The notes under the pieces were generated by a model. The model was not told the DNA's origin. It made no database searches and saw only the letters and a program-made list of their open reading frames with translations. A program made the position numbers and the translations under genes. Below, in pieces: positions 1 through 8,353 of a stretch of 64,000 nt of DNA (positions are counted from its first letter, which is position 1; each line of letters begins with the position of its first letter). Source of the stretch: Jonquetella anthropi DSM 22815 (GTDB taxonomy: Bacteria > Synergistota > Synergistia > Synergistales > Dethiosulfovibrionaceae); contig NZ_CM001376.1 in NCBI RefSeq assembly GCF_000237805.1, forward strand, positions 1,044,349 to 1,108,348, written 5' to 3'.

Positions 1-624
1 AGCGACACGTTCAACTGGGAGACGTTCAACGCCGCCCGCGCCGACTACCACATTCAGGGTCTGGCCGTTCACCCGGGCTCTTCCAAGAACAAGATGGTCA
101 ACGCCAACCTGCTGGCCGCTGAGCTCATCGACGCGTTCCCGCCCGCGGAAACGCCGTCCCACACCGAGGACCGCGAGGGGTTCTACCACCTGTGCGAGAT
201 GACCGGCGGCGTGGAAGAAGCCGAGCTTCACTACATCATCCGCGACCACGACCGGCAGAAGTTCGAGAGCCGCAAGGCCTTCGCCGAGCTGGTCGCCCGC
301 CAGATGAATGAGCGGTTTGGGCGCGAGGTCGTCACAGTCTCCGTGTCCGACCAGTACGCCAACATGGCCGACGTCCTGCGAGAAAAGCCCGAAATCGTCG
401 ACACGGCCCTGCAGGCCATGAAAGACTGCGGGATCACGCCTCAAGTGATCCCGGTCCGCGGCGGCACCGACGGCAGCCAGCTGTCGCTCCGCGGCCTGCC
501 CACGCCCAACCTGTTCACCGGCGGCTACAACGCCCACGGCAAATACGAGTACGCGGTCATTCAGTCGATGGAAGGGGCCGTGAAGGTCCTGTGCCGCATC
601 GTCGAGCTGTTTGGGAAACGTTAA
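1..624 (+). CDS. pepT: Peptidase T (tripeptide aminopeptidase), C-terminal part
   Basis: The frame is open from base 1, so the 5' part lies outside the window; 207 residues are visible. PepT (M20B) is a cytosolic di-zinc aminopeptidase that removes the N-terminal residue from tripeptides. Seen here: the dimerisation-domain segment beginning YHIQGLAVHPGSSKNKMVNA, the RGGTDGSQLS motif, and the C-terminal NAHGKYEY segment whose His is a metal ligand in the family. The gene ends at a bidirectional hairpin facing a convergent peptide-binding-protein gene. Its position beside a peptide importer fits intracellular digestion of imported tripeptides. Nothing unusual is seen in the visible part. Confidence 0.93.
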   Translation, partial: SDTFNWETFNAARADYHIQGLAVHPGSSKNKMVNANLLAAELIDAFPPAETPSHTEDREGFYHLCEMTGGVEEAELHYIIRDHDRQKFESRKAFAELVARQMNERFGREVVTVSVSDQYANMADVLREKPEIVDTALQAMKDCGITPQVIPVRGGTDGSQLSLRGLPTPNLFTGGYNAHGKYEYAVIQSMEGAVKVLCRIVELFGKR

Positions 625-645
625 TTCAGCCCATCAAAAAGAAAA

Positions 646-681
646 AAGCCCGAAACTTCCGCATAAGGAAGTTTCGGGCTT
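646..681. terminator. Bidirectional terminator between pepT and binding protein 1
   Basis: A perfect 15-bp stem (646-660 with 667-681) closes a 6-nt loop. A run of A lies on the left and T-rich sequence on the right, so it can end pepT on plus and the peptide-transport operon on minus. Confidence 0.9.
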
Positions 682-706
682 TTCGTTTTCATCGCCTGTC
701 CAGCCG

Positions 707-2218
707 CTACTTCAGCGTCAGATTGCCGAGGTAGTTAATCTGGCCGTCGCACAGGTCTTCCATGCCGACCAGATCTTTGCGGCCGGCATACAGTTCGTCA
801 GAGACGGAGAGGGCGATCATCGGTTTGAGCTCCAGAAGCCGTTCCCAGATTTTCTGGAAGATCTCGAACCGTTTTTCCTGATCGAGCGTCGCATAGCTGG
901 CGTCGATCATCTCGTCGATTTCCTTGTCGGAGAACCGACAGTTGTTCGACGAGCCGATAGCCTTGGAGTTAAAGAGGCCGTTCCAGAACTTGCCGGCGTC
1001 CCGGTTAGTCTGCATGCCCCAAGACGCGAGGAACAGTTCGTGGTCGTTTCTCTTGATTCGGTCGTAGAACACGCCGCCTTCAAAGACTTGAATCTCCACC
1101 CTGATGCCAACCTGCGCCAGCATGGACTGAATGACCGTGGCGCCGTTGACCCGCGCTTCGCTGTTGGTAGTCCACAGCGACAGGGTCAAGTTCTTGACGC
1201 CCGCTTCGGCCAGCAGCTGCTTGGCCTTCTCAGGATCAAACGGCGCCGGAGCGCTGTTCTTTGGCGTAAAGGTGCTGGCAGGAATCAGCGGCCCGGCGGG
1301 CGTAACCGCCATGCCTTGGAAGACTACCTGCTGATAGGCGTCCTTGTTGATGGCCAGATCGATGGCCTGCCGCACCCGCGGATCCGACAGCTTGGGCGAG
1401 TCGTTGTTCATGCCGAGGTACGTCAAGCTCAGTCCAGGGGCCTGTACGACCTTCGCCTTGCCGGTCTCGTTGAGCCGGTCGACCTCGTTGTTGGGGATCT
1501 GATAGATCATGTCAACCTTGCCGGTCTCAAGGGCGATCACGCGGGTTGACGCGTCCGGCAGGGTGATGATGGAGAACTTCTCGAACGCCGGCTTTTGGCC
1601 CCAGTAGTCCTTGAAGGCTTCCATTTCAATACGCTCGCCTTTGGTCCAGCTGACGAACTTGAACGGGCCTGTCCCTACCGGGTGACGGAAGTACTCCTTG
1701 CCGCCCTCTTTGACGGCCCGCTCGCTCATGATCGCCATGGCCGGCAACTTCATGTTCTCCAAGAAGCCGCCAACCGGGCCTTTGGTGCGGACGATCACGG
1801 TGTAGTCGTCCGGCGCCTCAAAACCCTCAGGATCAATAAACTTCCCCACCGACGAGGCGAACACGGACTCGGTGGCGAACCGCTTCAGCGAGAAGACCAC
1901 ATCGCTGGCTTTCATCTCGTCGCCGTTGTGGAACTTGACGCCGTGTCTCAGGTAGAACTTGTAGGTGTGGTCATCGGGCATTTCCCATTTCTCGGCCAGC
2001 ACGGGATAAATCTTTTTCGTGTGGCCGTCCACGTTGACTAGCGGCTCGAAAATCTGCCGCGCGGCGCCGAACGAATAGGTGTCCGTCGCCTGAGTCGGGT
2101 CAAGCGTGAACGCCTCGCTTAAAACGCCCAAACGGAAGTGCTTCATCTCCGCCGCGTTCCCCGATGCCGCCAAGGCGGCTGCCAAGGCCAGAGCCACCAT
2201 TACCTTTTTCACCCGCAT
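707..2218 (-). CDS. Peptide ABC transporter substrate-binding protein 1 (family 5)
   Basis: 503 residues, last gene of the minus-strand peptide-transport operon. Family-5 solute-binding proteins (DppA/OppA type) bind di- or oligopeptides, or other ligands such as nickel or heme, and deliver them to a DppBC permease. The start is ATG at 2218 because GGAGGAGG lies immediately upstream; an in-frame codon further upstream would ignore this site. Residues 1-23 form a Sec signal peptide (basic start, Ala/Leu-rich core, GNAAE cleavage region). Family hallmarks seen: KFYLRHGVKFHNGDEM, ASDVVFSLKRF, HPVGTGPFKFVSW and SDPRVRQAIDLAINKDAY. The exact ligand cannot be read from sequence. It is one of five paralogues in the window. 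Confidence 0.92.
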   Translation of the reverse strand: MRVKKVMVALALAAALAASGNAAEMKHFRLGVLSEAFTLDPTQATDTYSFGAARQIFEPLVNVDGHTKKIYPVLAEKWEMPDDHTYKFYLRHGVKFHNGDEMKASDVVFSLKRFATESVFASSVGKFIDPEGFEAPDDYTVIVRTKGPVGGFLENMKLPAMAIMSERAVKEGGKEYFRHPVGTGPFKFVSWTKGERIEMEAFKDYWGQKPAFEKFSIITLPDASTRVIALETGKVDMIYQIPNNEVDRLNETGKAKVVQAPGLSLTYLGMNNDSPKLSDPRVRQAIDLAINKDAYQQVVFQGMAVTPAGPLIPASTFTPKNSAPAPFDPEKAKQLLAEAGVKNLTLSLWTTNSEARVNGATVIQSMLAQVGIRVEIQVFEGGVFYDRIKRNDHELFLASWGMQTNRDAGKFWNGLFNSKAIGSSNNCRFSDKEIDEMIDASYATLDQEKRFEIFQKIWERLLELKPMIALSVSDELYAGRKDLVGMEDLCDGQINYLGNLTLK

Positions 2219-2294
2219 CTCCTCCTCCGCGTTAACGATTTTGGGCTTTTCGGCCCGTTGCGCAAGTTCGCCGCATGTCTTGCCCAGATACGGC

Positions 2295-2336
2295 AAGGGC
2301 CCCTTCCGCGGCCGCAAGCCGACTGAAGGTGCCCTT
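2295..2336 (-). other. Strong stem-loop between binding-protein genes
   Basis: In the 126-bp gap after binding protein 2, bases 2295-2306 pair with 2325-2336 (two helices, 6 and 5 bp, with one mismatch) around an 18-nt loop. No T-run follows on minus, so it is more likely an RNA-stabilising or partial-readthrough hairpin than a full terminator. Confidence 0.5.
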
Positions 2337-2344
2337 GACGAATT

Positions 2345-3859
2345 TTAGTCTGCCAGAGTGAGACGGCCCAAGTAGTTCAGACGACCGTCGCAGAAGTTCT
2401 CCATGCCCACGAGGTCAACCCGTCCGCCGTACAGCTCGTTGGCCACGGCCAGCGGAACTATGGACTGATAATCGTTCAGCTTCACCCACAGCTCTTCAAA
2501 CATGGCGTTGCGGGCGTCAGCGTCGATGGTGTGAATGCTCTCGTTGATCAGCTTGTCGATTTCAGGATTGTTCGTCCTCGTGTCGTTCGTGTTGCCGATC
2601 GCGTCGCTGTTAAAGAGCCCGTTCCAGTATTTGCCGGAGTCCCGGTTGGTCTGCATTCCCCAGCGGGAAATAAACAGCTCCTGCTTGCCGCTCTTCAGGT
2701 TGTCGTAGAACACGCTGGACTCAAAAACCTGAATGTCAAGCTGGATGCCAATCTGAGCCAGCATGGACTGGATGACCGTCGCGCCGTCGATGCGCTCCTG
2801 CATGTTGGAGACCCACAGGGTCAGCTTCTTGGGAGCCGCGTCGCCGACTTCGGCCATGAGCTTTTTGGCCTTCTCCAAGTTGAACGACCAGTCAACCGCC
2901 GTCTTGGGCGTGAAGGTGCTCGCCGGGACAAGCGGACCGGCGGGGACAGCCGCATGGCCCTGATAAACCACAGCGTTGTAGACGTTCTTGTCGATGGCGT
3001 ATTCGATGGCCTGACGGACCCGCGGGTCGGACAGCTTGGGGCTCTGGGTGTTCATGCCCATGTAGGTCAGGTTCAGGCCGGGCGCTTCGACAACTTTCGC
3101 CTTGCCGTCGGCGTTAATCCGGTCCATGTCGCTGGCCGGAACCATGTAAATCATGTCCACCTTGCCGGTCTCTAAGGCGATGACTCGGCTGCTGTCGTCA
3201 GGAAGGACGGCGATGGAGAGTTTTTTGAACGCCGGCTTTTCGCCCCAGTAGTCGTCGAACGCCTCAAGTTCCAGCTTGTCGCCTTTGCTCCAGCTGACGA
3301 ACTTGAACGGGCCGGTGCCTACCGGGTTGCGGAAGTACTCTTTGCCCAGCTCATTGACGGCCTTTTCGCTGCAGATGGTGAAGGCGGGCAACTTCATGTT
3401 CTCCAAGAATCCGCCCACCGGGCCCTTCGTCCGAATCAGCACGGTGTAATCGTCGACTATTTCGCAGCCGTCCGGGTCGATGAACTTTCCCGTTGAGCCC
3501 TTGAATATCGACTCCTGTGCGAACCGCTTGACCGAGAAGATCACGTCGCTGGCCTTCATCTCTTCGCCGTTGTGGAACTTGACGCCGTGTCTCAGGTAGA
3601 ACTTGTACGTGTGGTCGTCGAGCATTTCCCATTTTTCGGCCAGGACCGGCACGAGCTGCTTGGTGCGGCCGTCGACGTTCACCAGCGGTTCAAACATATG
3701 TAGCGCCACCGAGAATGACATGGTGTCGGAGGCCATCATAGGATCGAGGGTCTTCACATCGTCCGCTACGCCCAAACTAAAGTGCTCCATGTTCTTTGCC
3801 GCCAGGGGACTCGCCATCAGACAGCCCGCAAGAGCAGCGCACAGCAAAAACTTTCTCAC
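2345..3859 (-). CDS. Peptide ABC transporter substrate-binding protein 2 (family 5)
   Basis: 504 residues; GTG start at 3859 with GAGGAGG about 9 bases upstream. The N-terminus is a signal peptide (MRKFLLCAALAGC then LMASPLAA). LAGC at residues 10-13 resembles a lipobox, but the hydrophobic stretch before it is short, so cleavage at SPLAA by signal peptidase I is an equal possibility. The mature protein is colinear with binding protein 1 and carries HGVKFHNGEEMKASDV, NPVGTGPFKFVSW and LSDPRVRQAIEYAIDKN. It is preceded by a 78-bp gap after the small membrane protein and followed by a stem-loop and binding protein 1. The ligand is unknown, presumably peptides. Confidence 0.92.
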   Translation of the reverse strand: MRKFLLCAALAGCLMASPLAAKNMEHFSLGVADDVKTLDPMMASDTMSFSVALHMFEPLVNVDGRTKQLVPVLAEKWEMLDDHTYKFYLRHGVKFHNGEEMKASDVIFSVKRFAQESIFKGSTGKFIDPDGCEIVDDYTVLIRTKGPVGGFLENMKLPAFTICSEKAVNELGKEYFRNPVGTGPFKFVSWSKGDKLELEAFDDYWGEKPAFKKLSIAVLPDDSSRVIALETGKVDMIYMVPASDMDRINADGKAKVVEAPGLNLTYMGMNTQSPKLSDPRVRQAIEYAIDKNVYNAVVYQGHAAVPAGPLVPASTFTPKTAVDWSFNLEKAKKLMAEVGDAAPKKLTLWVSNMQERIDGATVIQSMLAQIGIQLDIQVFESSVFYDNLKSGKQELFISRWGMQTNRDSGKYWNGLFNSDAIGNTNDTRTNNPEIDKLINESIHTIDADARNAMFEELWVKLNDYQSIVPLAVANELYGGRVDLVGMENFCDGRLNYLGRLTLAD

Positions 3860-3937
3860 GATCGAATTCCTCCTCTCAACTCATAAGACCGCCTGCTTCC
3901 CTGAAAAGCGTTCGGCGGCGCGGCCGGGAAGATCCTC

Positions 3938-4489
3938 CTATGCTTCCGTTTTGGTCCGAGAACCGATGACCTTGGCAGCAGCCTGGGCTGTCTCCCTGTC
4001 AGGACAATACAGCTTCGTCAAAATGCCTCGGCTTCCCAGCAGAAGAACCACGTTTCTGTTCTCGAGAAGACGGCACCCGGCGATTTTCTCCCATCCGATC
4101 ACTCGGACGGAACTTTTGTGGGTTTGGCCAACCAAGCGAACCGGGTAGCCGATGCCGCTGCCAGTTCCTGTCCGCTCCAAAGTCCCACGGAACTGCTCAA
4201 CGTACAGGCCGTCCTCGTCCAGCTTGTAGAGAGCGCCGAACTTTCCGATAAAAGCGATCCCGATCAGGACGAAAAGCCCGACGATCATGACGGCCAGATA
4301 CGAGGCGTAAATGGCGGCTCCGAGAAAATGTTCAGGCCGAACGGAGCCGCCGAAAAACCACTGAAAAGCGACGATAGCAGCAACAGTGCCCGCCCATGCG
4401 AGAGCGGTCAGAACAAGGACGTCCCGGAGAATCAGCGGGTTGGTCAGCACAGGGATGCCGACGAACCAGCGCATCCGCTCCTTTTCCAT
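3938..4489 (-). CDS. Small membrane protein with a PH-like cytoplasmic tail
   Basis: 183 residues; start chosen at ATG 4489 with AAGGACGAG upstream, 11 bases after the dppF stop, so it belongs to the transporter operon. Two hydrophobic segments (about residues 22-46 and 58-84) form a hairpin, followed by a roughly 95-residue soluble tail. The tail has the rhythm of bacterial PH-like (YcxB/bPH-type) domains: a DEDGLYVE strand, then WEKIAGCRLLENRNVVLLL and a C-terminal helix starting near CPDRETAQAA. That assignment is an inference from pattern. No enzyme motif is seen. Inserted between permease and binding-protein genes, it could be a regulator or stabiliser of the transporter, but no function is established. 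Confidence 0.72.
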   Translation of the reverse strand: MEKERMRWFVGIPVLTNPLILRDVLVLTALAWAGTVAAIVAFQWFFGGSVRPEHFLGAAIYASYLAVMIVGLFVLIGIAFIGKFGALYKLDEDGLYVEQFRGTLERTGTGSGIGYPVRLVGQTHKSSVRVIGWEKIAGCRLLENRNVVLLLGSRGILTKLYCPDRETAQAAAKVIGSRTKTEA

Positions 4490-4500
4490 CTCGTCCTTAC

Positions 4501-5496
4501 CTAGTTAGCCTGATGGCCCAGCAGTTCCCTGGACCGCAGGCAGGCGACCAAATGCCCCGGACGGATCTCTTCAAGCTGCGGCGTCTCGGTCAGACACCGA
4601 TCCTGACGGTACCGGCAGCGGCCGGCAAACCGGCAGCCAGCCGGCGGGTTGATCGGGCTGGGCACATCTCCTTCAAGCAGAATCCGATGACGCTTCGCGC
4701 CCAAACGAGCAATCGGCACGGCGGACAGAAGCGCCTGGGTGTACGGGTGAATCGGCTCGCCGAACAGCACGGTGTTGTCAGCCTGCTCAACCACGACGCC
4801 CAGATACATCACCGCCACCGAGTCGGACACGTAACGGACGACGCTCAGGTTGTGGGAAATGAACAGATAGGTGTAGCCCCGCTCCTTTTTCAGGTCGCCC
4901 AGCAGGTTGAGCACCTGGGCTTGGATACACACGTCGAGAGCCGAAACCGGCTCGTCCAGCACGATGAACTTGGGATCCAGCGCCAAGGCCCGGGCGATGC
5001 CGATTCTCTGGCGGCGGCCGCCGTCAAGCTCGTGAGGGAACGACGTAGTCAGCCGTTCGGCCAACCCGACCGTGTCCATCAGCTCCTTGACCTTGGCGTC
5101 CATTTCCTTGCGGGAATGGCACGTCTTGTTGATGATCAGCGGTTCAGAAATCAGCTGCGAGACTGACATGCGGGGGTTCAGCGAAGAAAACGGATCCTGA
5201 AAGACGATCTGAGCCTCCTGGCGGAACTGACTCCGCCGGTCGCCCTTAAATTCCAAGCTGTTCTTGCCCTCGAAGATCACCTCGCCGCCGCTCGCTGGAA
5301 TCAGGCCGATGACGACCCGGCCGAACGTCGACTTGCCGCAGCCCGACTCGCCGACGAGCCCCAGCGTCCGGCCGCGGGGAATCTTGACCGACACGTCATC
5401 AACGGCGTGAAGTTGTCCGCCGCCCACTTGGAAGTACTTTTTCAGGTGCTTGATATCGAGCAGGATATCGTTGTTCTGCACGGCGTTCTCGGTCAT
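4501..5496 (-). CDS. dppF: Dipeptide/oligopeptide ABC transporter ATPase DppF/OppF type
   Basis: 331 residues, cytosolic nucleotide-binding subunit pairing with DppD. Walker A GESGCGKST (49-57), Q-loop Gln99, Walker B FIVLDEP (176-182) with the catalytic Glu, and H-loop His214 are all present. The C-terminal region has the Cys-bearing oligopeptide/dipeptide extension (PAGCRFAGRCRYRQDRC). Odd feature: the ABC signature, normally LSGGQ, reads LDGGR at 156-160. The Ser that contacts the ATP gamma-phosphate in the opposite subunit is replaced by Asp, so one of the two composite ATP sites of the DppD/DppF dimer is probably weak or dead. ATG at 5496 overlaps the dppD stop by 4 bases (ATGA), indicating translational coupling. 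Confidence 0.95.
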   Translation of the reverse strand: MTENAVQNNDILLDIKHLKKYFQVGGGQLHAVDDVSVKIPRGRTLGLVGESGCGKSTFGRVVIGLIPASGGEVIFEGKNSLEFKGDRRSQFRQEAQIVFQDPFSSLNPRMSVSQLISEPLIINKTCHSRKEMDAKVKELMDTVGLAERLTTSFPHELDGGRRQRIGIARALALDPKFIVLDEPVSALDVCIQAQVLNLLGDLKKERGYTYLFISHNLSVVRYVSDSVAVMYLGVVVEQADNTVLFGEPIHPYTQALLSAVPIARLGAKRHRILLEGDVPSPINPPAGCRFAGRCRYRQDRCLTETPQLEEIRPGHLVACLRSRELLGHQAN

Positions 5497-6488
5497 GCCC
5501 GGCTCCTCCCCCCAGCGTTCAGGCCAAGCGGCGTGTAGCAGTTTACAAAATGTCCCGGTTCAATTTCTCTGATGCCGCAGGCCGCTTTATGGCACTGGTC
5601 AGTGGCATAGGGACACCGCGGCGAGAAGCTGCAGCCGGTCGGCAGGTTCGTCGGATCCGGCGGCATCCCGGGGATCACGGCCAGTTTTCCGCCGAGCGGG
5701 CTTTCCAGATCCGGGACGGCGTCGAACAGCCCCTGAGTGTACGGGTGAAGCGGGTGTCCGTACAGCGCCTGAATCGGGCCGTACTCCACCACCGCGCCGG
5801 CGTACATGATCGCCACGTCATCGCAGGTCTCCGCCACGATCCCAAGGTCGTGGGTTATCAGCAGCAGGGACGTCTGCACCTTCTTTTGAAGCTCGTTGAT
5901 AAGATCCAACACCTGAGCCTGAATCGTCACGTCAAGAGCCGTCGTCGGCTCGTCGGCGATGAGCAGGCTGGGCCGGCAGGCCAAGGCGATAGCGATGCCA
6001 ACGCGCTGGCGCATGCCGCCGGAGAACTGGTGAGGGAAGTCCTTGCCGCGCTCGGGCCGAATGCCCACCATCTCCAGCATCTCGTGAGCCCGCTCCAGCG
6101 CCTTGGCGCCCTTCAGATCCGAGTGAAGGACGACCATCTCCATGATCTGCTGCTCCACCGTCATGATCGGGTTGAGCGAGGTCATTGGGTCTTGGAAGAT
6201 CATGGCGATTTCGCCGCCGCGCATGTGACGCTTTTCCGCTTCTGTCATCTTCCGAACGTCGCTGCCGCGGAAGAGAATCTCGCCTTCGGTTATTTTTCCG
6301 GGAGGCGTCTGAATGAGCTGCAATATCGACAGGGCCGTCGTCGTCTTGCCGGCTCCGGTCTCGCCGACGAAGCCGAGCGCTTTTCCGCGCTCAAGCCGAA
6401 GGTTCAGTCCGTTGACAGCGTGCACGACCCCCGAGTCGGTGTTGAACTGCACCGACAGATTCTTGATATCAAGAAGAATATCGCTCAT
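5493..6488 (-). CDS. dppD: Dipeptide/oligopeptide ABC transporter ATPase DppD/OppD type
   Basis: 331 residues from ATG 6488, 7 bases after the dppC stop; a longer in-frame start at 6518 would overlap dppC and add residues not expected of the family. Walker [10 protein letters not shown] (42-50), signature FSGGM (155-159), Walker B LLIADEP (175-181) and the H-loop in [11 protein letters not shown] are intact, so unlike its partner DppF this subunit has a canonical ABC core. The C-terminus carries the oligopeptide-transporter extension [17 protein letters not shown]. It supplies ATP hydrolysis for peptide import through DppBC. The ribosome-binding site is weak, consistent with coupling to dppC. 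Confidence 0.94.
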   Translation of the reverse strand: MSDILLDIKNLSVQFNTDSGVVHAVNGLNLRLERGKALGFVGETGAGKTTTALSILQLIQTPPGKITEGEILFRGSDVRKMTEAEKRHMRGGEIAMIFQDPMTSLNPIMTVEQQIMEMVVLHSDLKGAKALERAHEMLEMVGIRPERGKDFPHQFSGGMRQRVGIAIALACRPSLLIADEPTTALDVTIQAQVLDLINELQKKVQTSLLLITHDLGIVAETCDDVAIMYAGAVVEYGPIQALYGHPLHPYTQGLFDAVPDLESPLGGKLAVIPGMPPDPTNLPTGCSFSPRCPYATDQCHKAACGIREIEPGHFVNCYTPLGLNAGGRSRA

Positions 6489-6495
6489 GGCCGGC

Positions 6496-7347
6496 CTACC
6501 GCTTCTGCTTGGGATCAAGCGCGTCTCTCAGGCCGTCGCCAAGGAAGTTGAGCGCCAGAATCGTTATCATGATAGCCAGCCCGGGGAAAACGCTCAGGTA
6601 AGCGCTGTTCCTTAGGTACGGCCGAGCGGCCGAAAGCATGCCGCCCCACTCGGGGAACGGCGGCTGAATGCCTAAGCCCAAGAAGCTCAGGGTGGCCGCG
6701 AAAAGAATCGCGTTCGCCACGCTCAGCGTGGACTGAACGATGAGAGGGGCCGCACAGTTGGGCAGAATATAAACGAGGATAATCCGCGCGTGGCTCGCGC
6801 CCATCGCCTTCGCGGCTTCGATGAACTCCATGTCCTTCACCGACAAGACCGACGCCCGCATCAGACGGGCGAACCGAGGAATCGACGTGATGCCGACGGC
6901 CACCATCAAGTTCATCAATCCTGGCCCTAGAACGGCCGATATGACGATGGCCAAAAGTATGGTTGGTATGGCCAGCTGGACGTCCATGAAACGCATGAGC
7001 AAGTTGTCCAACGCGCCGCCAAAGTATCCGGCGACCGCGCCGATTGTGCCGCCGGCGATCAGGGAAATCGAAACGGCGATCAGCCCCACCTGAAGGGAAA
7101 CTCTGGAACCGTACACTAGGCGACTCAGCACGTCGCGCCCGAACTCGTCAGTCCCCAGCAGGTGCGTCGCAGAAGGCGGCTTGCGGATCATCATGTAATC
7201 CTGCTCGTCGTACCGGTACGGCGCCACTTGGTCGGCGAACACGGCCGTCAGGATAAGCAGCACGACGATGAACAGCCCCACCAGCGCCAAGTAGTTCCGC
7301 CGGAGCCGGATGAGAGTGTATTTGAGCATTGAGTTGTTCTTTGACAT
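6496..7347 (-). CDS. dppC: Dipeptide/oligopeptide ABC permease DppC/OppC type
   Basis: 283 residues, inner-membrane permease subunit. The family architecture is present: a cytosolic N-terminus, first membrane segment at about 18-39, a periplasmic loop with the conserved HLLGTDEFGRDVLSR motif, then about five more membrane segments. The cytoplasmic EAA loop (EAAKAMGASHARIILVYILP) that docks on the ATPases is clear. The C-terminal NFLGDGLRDALDPK is typical. ATG 7347 follows dppB by 15 bases. A second in-frame Met at residue 7 is an alternative start. With DppB it forms the channel used by the binding proteins of this island. Confidence 0.95.
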   Translation of the reverse strand: MSKNNSMLKYTLIRLRRNYLALVGLFIVVLLILTAVFADQVAPYRYDEQDYMMIRKPPSATHLLGTDEFGRDVLSRLVYGSRVSLQVGLIAVSISLIAGGTIGAVAGYFGGALDNLLMRFMDVQLAIPTILLAIVISAVLGPGLMNLMVAVGITSIPRFARLMRASVLSVKDMEFIEAAKAMGASHARIILVYILPNCAAPLIVQSTLSVANAILFAATLSFLGLGIQPPFPEWGGMLSAARPYLRNSAYLSVFPGLAIMITILALNFLGDGLRDALDPKQKR

Positions 7348-7362
7348 TACGCGGAGCCCCCT

Positions 7363-8286
7363 CTATTTCACGTGGATTCTGGGATCCACGAACGCGTACA
7401 TCACGTCGACGAACAGGTTGATAAGACAGAAAGCAATGGAGATAAACAGGACGCCGCCCTGAATAATCGGGTAATCCCGCATCTTGATCGCCTCGATCAT
7501 CAACCGCCCGATTCCAGAAATGGAGAACACCGCTTCGGTAACGATCGACCCGCCCAAAAGGGTTCCGAACTGCATGCTGACGATCGTCATGATCGGGATC
7601 AGCGCGTTGGGCAGGGCGTGCCGGTAAATGACCTTCCGCTCCGTCTGGCCTTTGGCCCGCGCGGTGCGCACGTAGTCGGACCGAATGACTTCCAGCATGC
7701 TGGAACGGGTCATTCGGGCGATAAGCGCCAAGGAGGAACCGGACAAAGTGAACACCGGAAGAACCATGGCGCTCACCGAGTCGAATCCCATGGACGGGAA
7801 CCACCCCAGATGGACCGAGAAGGCCAAAATCATCAACAGCCCGGTCCAGAACGTGGGCATCGAAACGCCTAACAGCGTAATCAGCGTCGTGATGCTGTCC
7901 AGAATCGAGTACTGCCGGATAGCGCAGATAATCCCCAGCGGAATGCCCACCACGGTGCTGAACACGACGGCCCAGAACGCCAGCTTCATCGTCACCGGAA
8001 CGCGATGGCCGATTTCCATGGAAACAGGGCTCTGCATGGCGTAGGAGTACCCCAGATCGCCTTTGAACACGGCCCGGTAAACGTAGTTGCCAAACTGGAC
8101 GAAAAACGGCTTATCCAGACCATGCTCCGCTCGGAAGGCAGCGATGGCGTCTGGGGTGACTTCTTCGCCCAGCGCAATCCGCGCCGGATCGCCCGGCGTA
8201 AAGTACAGAATGGTGAACAGGATAAACATGACACTCAAAACGATAGGTATCAACAGCAAAATACGACGAACAATGTATTTGACCAT
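7363..8286 (-). CDS. dppB: Dipeptide/oligopeptide ABC permease DppB/OppB type
   Basis: 307 residues; ATG 8286 with GGAGGGGAG eight bases upstream. The N-terminal membrane helix (about 9-30) leads to a large periplasmic region with the FTPGDPA motif, then five membrane segments. The EAA loop reads RTARAKGQTERKVIYRHALP, the DppC-interacting and ATPase-docking segment. The end (FVDVMYAFVDPRIHVK) matches the family. It follows binding protein 3 by 67 bp, so order on the transcript is binding protein 3, dppB, dppC, dppD, dppF, membrane protein, binding protein 2, binding protein 1. Confidence 0.95.
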   Translation of the reverse strand: MVKYIVRRILLLIPIVLSVMFILFTILYFTPGDPARIALGEEVTPDAIAAFRAEHGLDKPFFVQFGNYVYRAVFKGDLGYSYAMQSPVSMEIGHRVPVTMKLAFWAVVFSTVVGIPLGIICAIRQYSILDSITTLITLLGVSMPTFWTGLLMILAFSVHLGWFPSMGFDSVSAMVLPVFTLSGSSLALIARMTRSSMLEVIRSDYVRTARAKGQTERKVIYRHALPNALIPIMTIVSMQFGTLLGGSIVTEAVFSISGIGRLMIEAIKMRDYPIIQGGVLFISIAFCLINLFVDVMYAFVDPRIHVK

Positions 8287-8353
8287 CTTACTGCTCCCCT
8301 CCGGCAGTTCTTTATAGACGTGCCGTGCTGCGTTGGAAAAACTTTTGACGCCG

